From Chara braunii (lineage: Eukaryota; Streptophyta; Charophyceae; Charales; Characeae): a stretch of 50,746 nt of DNA. Location: positions 64,091 to 114,836 of the forward strand of contig BFEA01000468.1 of the NCBI GenBank assembly GCA_003427395.1, read 5' to 3'. A program made the position numbers and the translations under genes. Under the pieces are notes generated by a model that worked only from the letters and a program-made list of their open reading frames with translations, made no database searches and was not told where the DNA came from. Shown piece by piece: positions 41,747 through 50,746 of the stretch. How positions within the stretch are numbered: position 1 is the first letter of the stretch; each line of letters begins with the position of its first letter.

Positions 41747-42111
41747 AAGGTTTAAGTTTATGCAATGTCGTGTATTCCTACAATTTTTCATCTTTCATAT
41801 CGGTGCGTTTCTTATTTTTAACTTGTAGTTTATAATATAAATGCATGTGTAGTGTACGAAATATGTTACAAAAAATATATTTGTAGGATCATAGAAGTTT
41901 ATTCTATATTTCAAAGGTGATAATCTTATACCTTGTATATGTGTGACAATTTTTATTAATATCTATAAAATATAATGATTCTTTTGATACAATGTGGTTA
42001 ATTTCATATACTTTTTTGTATGTTTTAGTAAATTTGAAAAGTACTATAATTTCCAATGATAAAGTTGAAAATATTATGCATTGTTTTTAAATATCTTATT
42101 ATTATTATTAG

Positions 42112-42829
42112 CAGTGTTACCTGCCAAACGTTCGGGGGTTCGAACCAGGGTTCAGGCGTCATCCGATCAATGGTTCGGAGCCCGCCAAACCTTATTTCCG
42201 ACCTTAAAATTTTATTTATTTTCTTATTTTGTTTTTTAAAGATTAAGGATAACCTCGAACACCCACCTAGGGGGCGAGGTGGTACTTTGGACCCTCCCAT
42301 CATATTTATTTATTTATTTATTGATTGATTGATTGATTGGGGTGGGGTCACCTCTCTCCCGTGAACCATTTCTAATCAGTCAATTAATTCGTCAATCAAT
42401 CATTCAACGAATGTCTTATTTTCTTTTTTCATTTTTGAGCTTTCATGTATGTATATTGATTGATTGGTTGATTGGTTGTGAGGGGTTTCCCACCCCCCCT
42501 CCCCCCGCAGACACACAAATGTCTCACACAAAAGCGTGTTTTTTGTTTTTTTGATTTTTTGGGGGGGGATTGATTGATCAATTGATTGGTTGGTTAGTTG
42601 TAGGGTGGTCGCCCCCAACTCGTGTGTGCACATACACACACGCAAGCCACACATGAAAAACGTGTTTTTTTTTGTTTTTTTTTTTTAATGATTGAATGAT
42701 GATTGGTTGGTTGGTTCCAAAGGGGTCGCCCCCCCCCCCCCCCCATACATATACACGCCATGCGGGAAGTGTTTTTTTTTCGAACTTTATTTTTTATGGA
42801 TTCGTTTATTGGTTGGGGGGGGTCACCCT

Positions 42830-42871
<42 letters not shown>

Positions 42872-43121
42872 ACATACACACAGGCGCACACACACACACC
42901 TTGTATGGAGGTCCGACAGTCGTTGGACGGACTACTACTTTATCCACCCTATTTTTTGAAAACTTTATATAGAACACAACCTCCCCAGTGAATTAAAAAA
43001 AAAAATTAAAAAAATTAAAATTAAAAGAAGTCCAACTTCTAACCAAACGCAAGCAAGGGGGATCCCAAGCGTTTCGTCATTCGGATCATCTTGTTCAGCC
43101 CCAACCGAACTCGGGTAACCA
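42112..43121. mobile_element. Possible degenerate hAT relative with internal minisatellite
   Basis: The left end CAGTGTTACCTGCCAAACG then TTCGGGGG resembles the 38095 element, and CCGAACTCGGGTAACC near 43105-43120 resembles its right end in reverse. No clear target duplication. The inside carries about five ~110-120-bp units with GATTGATTGGTTG and GGGTCGCCCC cores (42325-42830). Confidence 0.4.
42832..42898. repeat. (CA)n microsatellite
   Basis: CA dinucleotides with ATA and GGCG interruptions. Confidence 0.95.
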
Positions 43122-46100
43122 TAACTATTACTATTATTATATTTTTGCACTGATAATTAAATTTGAAATTGATTTTTTTGCAGTGTCTTGTGCATCACAA
43201 TGTGATATTTTTAACCCATTGACTCTCAACTCAACCTACATAACAATAAGTAGTCATGTTTTTAAAATGCCTCTATAATGGCAAAATGCACAGTGATAAA
43301 ATGTGAATACTGATGAAGCGGTGAAGTGGCACGGGTGAAACGACTATATTGGTAAGCCAATTATGGTAGTGGAATGTTAATTGTGGGTTATACCCATAAC
43401 TAGAGTCAGACAATCACGATGTGAGGATACGTGGAGAGAGTGTGCATGTTCGTCTTCTATAGCCTATAGCCAAGGGCAACAACGTCTGTCACCCACTAAG
43501 CCCGCTTTAGGGGTCTCCAACATTTGATGAAGGTTTGAACATATTTTTCATATATCATGGGGAAACAATCGATCTGATTGTGCGGTAAGTCGATCCAGAG
43601 ACTTTATTGCTTCATAAACAACGTCTTCTTATCTTCTGCAGTGACTGCAACATGCTCCACGGTAACTTAAAGTAACCCATACCCTCTCTTCATGACCAAA
43701 GGCGGACCCGGGCTAGATATGAACTTACCAGCAGACAAATTTTAATGTTACGTATTCCTCAACGGTAATTCTAATCAGATCAGTGAGCGTTGAATCTACT
43801 CACTCCCACCTGCACCTTTATGAAATCGCCTCACAAGTGAGCAGACAATGATTTTTTTATATTATCTGTATTTTTTATGGGTTATTGTTGTGATATATAT
43901 AGCGTCACAAAGACCGCTCATTTCTCTGCAATGTACAAAACTCGGTGAGTCATCAGACGCAACTTGTGTGTAAGTGAATTATTTTAAGATTGCTCTCCAT
44001 ATGTGAAAAATAGTGGATCAATTGAGTGTCGTGTGAGCTTCGACAAGGAAATTTGGTCTTCGCAAGTGGCAAGGGTTGTTTTAGCGAAGTTGCAAAAGTA
44101 CCCCTAGGGTTTGGGAAAAATTTTCGTGTGTCCCTGCTTAAGGAAAATTCCACATTTACTCCCTCGTTTTGGTTATATTGTGCGATTGTTCACATGAGTA
44201 AATAATTGTTAAATCCTCCTTGTTGATTTGATTAAATCACAGTGCACTTTGTCATAAAGCTAACATCAGTTTTGCCCTTGCAAGCTTAAAGCTATGCAAG
44301 GTCTGCATTAAGACAAGTTGCGGTCATATTTCATATCTCAGGATGTGAGTGATTTTTATTTATTTTTTTAATTAAGTGGCTACATGAGTTTTCCTAATCA
44401 GCAGTATGAAAGGGGATGCGACAGGCGATTCTCATGCCTTCGCCTTGTTAAGAAAAACCCGCATGGTGAAAATATTTGTTTTGAAGTCCCCCAGATATGT
44501 GTGAAGTTTGATCTTGGGACGGGGTCACCCTCCAAGAGTATCAATCAGTTCATTCTATCCTTTCATATTAGAAGAGGACATTATTTAATTGTCCGCATGT
44601 CCAACTTGTTAAAATATATCTTGAATGTACAAGAACAAAACGGTTAAGTTAAATGAGTAGCTCAGTTTAGGCATTATCACCACATGACCCGTCACTCTTT
44701 TGGTGAGTTCATACTTGCATCATTTGTCACCTTTGCAAAACCTCGCCATCTTTGTCTGGGTTGAACTGAACAATAACTCTTCACGTGTCATGTGATTATC
44801 TAAAGTGAATGGTGACATCTGCCCTTAGTTTATCTTCACATCAGCCCGAGGTTGAAATAGTTTGTCGGTGACTGGTTTACTGGGTAGAGTTGTTTTCACA
44901 CTTGGTCACGTTTACATTCTTGGCACTACACTCTGCAACCATGGTCCGCGTGCCACCCACATGAAAAACGGCGAAAACCTTAGAACCATATTACCACAAA
45001 ACCAACAGTATTTCGTCGGTTGGATGGCATAAGAAGATGTATGAATGTCGATAAAAATGAAATCCAAATGGTGAAAACCTTCGTCATGAAGTAACCCTGG
45101 AGGATTTGAAGTCTGATCCCAAATTGAAGTTATCTTCCAAGTCTATCAACCATTAATCTATGCGAATCTCAAAATTTTGCACGAAAATCAGTTGCTCACT
45201 TTCTATAAACAATCCAGATTCAACAGGGAGCACTACTTTCTCTCTCTTCGTTCCCTCTCACCCCTTCAATCTTTTTTTTTTTCTCTCTCTTATGCTCTCA
45301 CCTGCGAATTTAGATCCTCTCCTTCCTCACTCTAACACCTCCTTTCACTTGTGCACTCTCATATATTTTCTTTCTCCCCTGTCTCTTTTCAATCTCTTTC
45401 TTTTTTTCTTCCATGCTCACCCATGCCTTCCCAGTTCAGACGTCCACCGGATAAGCCAGCTCGCTGGCTCTATCTAGGATGTACTTGTCCGCTCGGTCTG
45501 ACCGCTTTCTTAGAGATGGCAGCCGAGGCAAATGAATCCTCAACTATAACATAGGTACACTGCCATGCTCTGTTAACAGTACGCTGCTAGTTTCACTTGA
45601 TTAATCTCCAACCCGAAGAACTGAGAATGAATCTTCGCCTAATACATGGGGAAATGCATAACCATACTCTCACTTTCTGTAGATAGTGGCTCGTGTGCGT
45701 CAGACTCTACTCACAAGAAAAGTAAACTTATAATGAATCTTGATCTAGATCTCGAAAAGACACATTGGCTGATTTTTTGTTTGTTGTCCGCTATGGTGAA
45801 AAAGTGCACCTCATTTTATGTGTAACCTGCGCACACCAATCAAGAGGAAAGATGACATGTATCTCCCGTTGGAACATGAAAAGATACAGAGTCGATGCCC
45901 AATGCACTGTTGCCTGCCCTGTCAATTCAAGTATAGATATGAGAAAAAATCTTCAACAGGAAAAGGAAAATTTAATAGCACTATTCAGGACTGACCTCCG
46001 TGTTTGTATGCGTGCAATCTCTCTCCTCTCGATCTTGCTGTCTCATTCACTCACACACACACACATACATGCACTTAGTCACTTTCTCTCACTCCTTATC

Positions 46101-47017
46101 TAAGGCGCATAGATATGCACACATCTGTTTTTCCTTGGTCTCTCTAAGGTGCACACACATGCACGCAACAACTTTTTCTCTTATTCTCTCTCTCCCTCGC
46201 ACTTACTATTCCTCTCTTACTTTCACCTACACGATCGCAACTCCCCACTCCTCTTTTTTGCACACGATCGACGATTAACACTAACTTGAATTTGAAAGTA
46301 CCTGGTCGCTCTTTGGGCAGGGTGCATGTAACTTGAAAGCCAAGATCCAGACCCTCCTCTCTCATGCACCTTCACCCACGCAGTCTCAGTCTCTCCGTCA
46401 CTCTAACACACGCTAGTTCACTCCCTTCTAATTGGAGCATGCATTGTCTCGTTTCGCAGCCAACTACAAATTGTCTCGTGGCACAAACGAGCACGAAAGG
46501 GAACCAACTCCAGTTCCGCTACATACCTTTCGCTCGTTCTCCCCGGGGTCAACGGACGACTGACACCTTCCTCTCTATTCTGAATGTTTTCTCAGGTCCC
46601 TTGACCCTGCTCTTTACCCGCTCGGAAGGTTTGCAACACGAATCCCAATGATTCCCTCAGCCACAACAGATGCCTCGGGAGGATCTCAATCATCAATGGT
46701 ACCAGAAGTATTGGACTACAAGTATGAAAAACCAATTTAGGTTCTGAAACAGAAACCACCAACACCTATGGTAATGTTCACCGAGCAGTAGCTGTACCAA
46801 AGGTACAGATCTGGCATTCGGGCATTTTCACACCCCAAGCACAATGGTTCAATCATCCTGGAATCAGTAGTATGATTCCTGGTCTATAAATAATACACCA
46901 AAATACGGGCCTCGCTGTACCAGTCCCCTCGCAGTATCCCCCAAAGGTCGAAGAATACATCATTGATTGAGATGTCGACTATGACAGAAACCAACAGATA
47001 CATGTAGATCAAACCGT
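43122..47017. other. Long stretch with no recognisable gene
   Basis: AT-rich sequence with pyrimidine-rich tracts at ~45236-45430 and ~46014-46430. An 87-codon frame at 44384-44647 has ordinary-looking composition but no start context, homology or partner exons that I can see. No rRNA, tRNA or mobile element is evident. Confidence 0.4.
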
Positions 47018-47796
47018 CAGTCCCCCTGACATCAAAAACCTTGGGGCACTGATAGCGCCGTTTCACGACGGGTACCGGTAGTATAGAGTGAAAATCCGCA
47101 CGAACCTAAAAAATGGAATATTTCACCTTCGGTGCAAAAATCGAAAATGCACAGAATTGGCACGACGAATATTTCACAGTCAAAATAAATTTTATTTTTT
47201 TCTAATATTTTTCATTAAAAGATCACGACCATTAGGGACCGTCAAATTTTCAGACATTCTGATGAATTTTTCTGAGCATAAAAAATTGGTAAAGTCGCCG
47301 CTTGCAAATGGCGGGTTTGGACCCGCCGGTGACAAACGGTCGCCGCCCCTCCGTACAACCCGGCCCTAACCCACCATAAGCGGTTAACAGGGACCCCCAC
47401 TTTTTGGCCCTAGGTAACGATGAATGATTCTGTTGGATTTTTTTTTTTTGCCTGTTTTTTTATTTGGACAAGTTTTTTGTGTGCCAAATTTGATGTCATT
47501 TGGAGTATTAGAATTTGTGTTGTGAAGAGTGGTGAAAATTGTGAAAATTTGATGAGAGTTTTTTTGCCAAAATTTTATGTAAATGCATTTTTGGCTTGCT
47601 GTTTTACATGTTTTTATTTTTTGTTTTTTTGTTTTGTTTTTATAATATGTTAGTAAGAAGTGCACTCTATACATCGGTATGAAGTTTGCTTAAAATGACC
47701 TTATGGTTTTCTTATAAATTGAGGTGAAAAATGGGGGGCCGGTTAACCTCTTCTCTAACTCACAGGGCCGAGGTTTTTCGACTGTCTGGGGGACAG
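47018..47796. mobile_element. TIR element family T2, copy b (~780 bp, carries an insertion)
   Basis: The ends CAGTCCCCCTGACATCAAAA and (reverse of the right end) CTGTCCCCCAGACAGTCGAA are inverted. The left ~355 bp aligns with copy a. After CCCTAAC the alignment breaks and resumes at CTAACTCACAGGGCCGAGG (~47755), so the intervening sequence is inserted. Confidence 0.78.
47382..47748. mobile_element. Nested TIR element inside T2 copy b (367 bp)
   Basis: The left end GGTTAACAGGGACCCCCACT is inverted at the right end (reverse: GGTTAACCGGCCCCCCATTT). It is absent from T2 copy a. The flanks CTAACCCAC (47366-47374) and CTAACTCAC (47755-47763) may be a target-site duplication. Its right part is the source of the artefact at 32878-32980. 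Confidence 0.7.
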
Positions 47797-50013
47797 GCAG
47801 TTGAAAAAAATGATCTCAAACCAACCAGAGTTGAACCAATGTTGCTGTCGCCGAAATATGAAAACAATCACTTGTGAAAATTAGGCTAAGCCGCAACTTC
47901 CGTAAAACTCAGGTCCATTTGCTGCATTGTCAACCCAAATAACCGGTTGATGTGAAGACCACAAGTAGAAATGTGTTGATAATATGTCATGGTCATGATA
48001 TCCTCAAGTCTCTATGCACCGTACCTGAAACGCGTGTATCTGTCTGGCCGCGAGCACACACATTACATAAGCAAAATAACCACTTTCGCGAGACGCTCAT
48101 CGGGCTTATAAAGGCTAATGTAAAATGGGGGCTCACACACATGAATGGAAAGGGGTCATAATCGGCCAGCAGAACAAGCAAAATTGTGCTTACAATTAGG
48201 CGAGGCATCATTACAGAAAAAAATAAAATGAAAACAATAATTGAAAAATTTTATTATTTATTTATCATTCTTGTAATTCACTTATGATTTTTATTTTTAT
48301 TTATAATAACAAAAGCCAATATTTTTTGGGGGGACATATTTAGTGGTGTAAAATTCGTCGTGCGGAACCTCACTAGTACATTCTTGACTAAAAGTCGATA
48401 GAAACGAAATAGGGGTAGAACATCCCAATACGGTAGGTGTCAAAGGGCATGTAAGCTAATACCTCCGTCAACCCCGAAAATAGGCTAAGTATTAATACTC
48501 AAGCATGCGAAAAACAAGGGTAAAGTTTATCACCCTATTACCTTGATGCACATTGGACAACCCCCCCCCCCAAATTGCGCCCACTTAGCCTGTACTAATT
48601 TCAAACTTTCAAATTCAGGTGGCTGACTAACTTTGGCCACCCAAAAACGATACCACAATGAATATTTTTATTAAAAAAAAAATCAATAAGATAAGAGGTG
48701 AAAAGTGCAACTAAATATATATAACGATATATATATATATATATATATTAAAAAGTTTATTGCCTCATATTTTTTAATGTATGCTACCACTATATTCTAA
48801 AATTTATGACGCAATTGATACTCATCCTTGTGTGATGCTATAAGCGCACATGTGCACGCCATCATGAAAACGTCATGCAAAATGTTTTAAGTTAATAAAG
48901 TCCAATGTACACCTATATCAATATTATCATAATAATGTTTACGTCCATAATCAGTGGGGAAAAAATGTGAGAGGAAGAGAACATGTATAGTTTTAAAAAC
49001 TATAATTTGCAAGAGAAGTTTGTTCAGTCTGAAACTACTTCCGCATATCTATGTATCGAGATACATGTCATCATAAAACAATACATGGCCTTACCATTAT
49101 CAAACATTAATGTCATTCATTTTGTAGACATGCTAAAGTGGCGGGATGAATATAATTGTGAACCGTTTATGATGTCACTGTAATTGCAGTGATGAAGTGA
49201 CTGTAGTCATGAGGTGGCTGTGATGGCAACATAAATATGATGGTTAGGTGACTATCATGCTGACATGGCTATAATAATTACAATAGCGTAAAAAATAATA
49301 AAAATAATAGATATAATAATTAACATACTTTGGAAGAACAATATAGTGTAGTTAAAAAGAATACAATACGGGTTAGGAGTAGTGGTAGGGAGGTAGTGTG
49401 AAGTGAAATTGAGAGAATAATGTGGCTAACTTAAAAATAAATAATAATAATAAAACCCCTATAATATGGAAAAATGTGCAGCATACATATAAGTGAACTT
49501 TACATTTTCATTCTCAAATATCAAAACGTTATTCATCTTGATTGCTTTCTGCAATTTTGTTAAAAAAAAAAAACAGAAAATACAAATACTAATGACTAAA
49601 ATAAAAAAAAACGTACGACGAACATCACACCCCTTCATAAAAATCAAACCGATAAAAATGCAAATATAATGAAAATAAATTTGAAAACCCGAATGACTGG
49701 AAAAATCAAACTAATACATACTCATAAAACACATTTATGGATTAATCTTGCAATCCATAATTCAAATGTCGTCATTAGTCTTATTTGAAAAAAGAATGAT
49801 GCAATGAATCGAGTTTTCCATTGTTGCCGCATGTGCATGCGTATGTTTATATGTTGCACTGCACTAGAACCCCAACCTTAGGGCTGTGCGGAAGTTTCAG
49901 AATGGGCTATATTGAATAATGATGTGCTATTGCTCACAAGGCTCTGTTTGGATAAGGCACTTCTCATTACCGATAGTGCCTTTATAGTAATCTGCAGACA
50001 AAATCTGTGGTGT
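47797..50013. other. AT-rich stretch with no recognisable gene
   Basis: It contains a C-run at ~48561-48571, a TA microsatellite at ~48728-48750 and poly-A tracts. Short frames only. Confidence 0.45.
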
Positions 50014-50064
50014 TGGTGTAATCAGACAGGATTTGAACTCACATGCTGTTTCCTACTGATTACA
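50014..50064 (-). ncRNA. Small tRNA-like hairpin ending in CCA
   Basis: On the minus strand TGTAATCAG (50064-50056) pairs perfectly with CTGATTACA (50025-50017), and the next three bases are CCA. Between the arms is AGTTCAAATCC, close to a T-loop/B box. There is no D arm or anticodon arm of normal size, so it is not a standard tRNA. It could be a tRNA relic or chance. Confidence 0.25.
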
Positions 50065-50100
50065 TCCGTCTGGGCACTGCCAAGTTTCTCATAACCAACC

Positions 50101-50193
50101 CATTGCCCATCCCAGTGGTGCGGTGCCAACGCATTGCCCATACCAGTGGTGCGTTGCCAAAGCATTGCCCGTACCGGTGGTGGGGTGGGTGGT
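50101..50193. repeat. 31-bp minisatellite (3 units)
   Basis: Units at 50101, 50132 and 50163 start CATTGCCC(A/G)T and share CAGTGGTGCG. Confidence 0.95.
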
Positions 50194-50656
50194 TGGTCCT
50201 CCACTGGATTACGCTTGTCCCATTGCCGCTCTTCTTTTCGGACAGCATGGAGCCGCCCGGAGTCTGGCGTGGAGTATCAGTGTGGCTTTCCGCAAACCCA
50301 AATCCGAATGTCAAGCTGAAGCCCGAACCTAGGGAACCAACCGTGGGTTGGAGTGTCGACCTAAAAAACGAAAGAACTGGAAGAACCGTGCAGTGTTAGC
50401 TGAGCTCTCCCAACCTCAACCCTAGAATAGTTCTGCGCTGAAAAGAGGATTGCGTAAGAGGCGTGGCGGATTTAGCGAAAAGTCTCGCGGACACCTGCGG
50501 CGCGCCTCGCTTCGACAGCCGCTCCATAGCCGGCGGCTCATTCTCGGTAAGCAAGGTAGGCCGCACTGCTGCGTCTCTTTTGTGCCCTGCTACCCGCCTT
50601 CTCGTCCGAATTCTCCCTGACGATGAGTGGAAAGAAACGGGTAGTGAATTTTGTGT
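50194..50656. other. No gene seen
   Basis: GC-richer mixed sequence. Short frames of 61-118 codons overlap on both strands and partly derive from the 31-bp repeat. Confidence 0.4.
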
Positions 50657-50661
50657 GTGTA

Positions 50662-50746
<85 letters not shown>
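50657..50746. repeat. (GT)n-(GA)n microsatellite at the right window edge
   Basis: A compound dinucleotide run reaching the window end. Confidence 0.97.

Noticed and set aside
41479-41835. Similar proteins predicted at 41479-41835 and 47088-47369
   Set aside because: The similarity comes from the two T2 transposon copies being homologous DNA; indels and stops differ, so it is not conserved coding sequence.
41479-41835. Autonomous transposase in the TIR elements
   Set aside because: The elements are 355-780 bp with broken frames; no catalytic motif is visible, so they are non-autonomous.
44384-44647. 87-codon frame with natural-looking composition
   Set aside because: Single short frame with no neighbouring exons, homologous copy or known motif. 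It could be an exon, but nothing in the sequence supports that.

Overview
This window looks like a gene-poor, repeat-rich stretch of a eukaryotic nuclear genome. The signs are long CT, GT/GA, CA, AT and ATT microsatellites, hAT-like and other terminal-inverted-repeat elements without coding capacity, a broken and diverged 5' piece of an 18S rRNA gene, and GT-AG intron-like signals. I cannot name the organism. No reading frame exceeds about 155 codons and none shows a domain I recognise, so I annotate no protein-coding gene. All alignments and folds below were read by eye, not computed.

The main content of the first ~37.6 kb is a family of large, diverged, non-coding paralogous units. Five are recognisable: U0 (+, ~1.37-4.11 kb), U1 (-, ~4.11-10.9 kb), U2 (+, ~11.57-18.95 kb), U3 (+, ~19.06-27.33 kb) and U4 (+, ~27.6-32.25 kb). 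Degenerate extra pieces lie at 33.8-37.57 kb and ~39.5 kb. A full unit runs in this order: a head with a tRNA-like, A/B-box-bearing sequence (seen in U1 and U2); widely spaced hairpins (H2); a conserved block followed by a GT-AG pair 109-119 nt apart; a tandem array of about 8-18 hairpins (H1); a tandem array of ~140-bp units with a second hairpin type (H3); a segment with a 19-bp palindrome; and a conserved tail module (R1). U1 and U2 diverge head to head around ~11.25 kb. U0 and U1 converge tail to tail at ~4.1 kb.

The most remarkable feature is the H1 array. Each hairpin has its own stem, and both arms change together. Nearly all hairpins within one unit share the same loop sequence, but the loop differs from unit to unit. 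Hairpins at matching positions in different units show compensatory stem changes. H2, H3 and R1 hairpins show the same kind of paired change. This is the signature of selection on structure, and suggests long structured RNAs, possibly spliced, whose loops may each be read by a unit-specific partner. The function is unknown.

From ~37.6 kb to the end the sequence is AT-richer and holds ordinary debris: a 736-bp hAT-like element, a second degenerate relative, two copies of another TIR family (one with a nested TIR element), short tandem duplications, microsatellites and long stretches where I see nothing. Two assembly problems matter. A 230-N gap lies inside a MITE-like insertion. A 134-bp insert at 32,878-33,011 carries an Illumina Nextera mate-pair junction adapter and an exact copy of 47,661-47,763.
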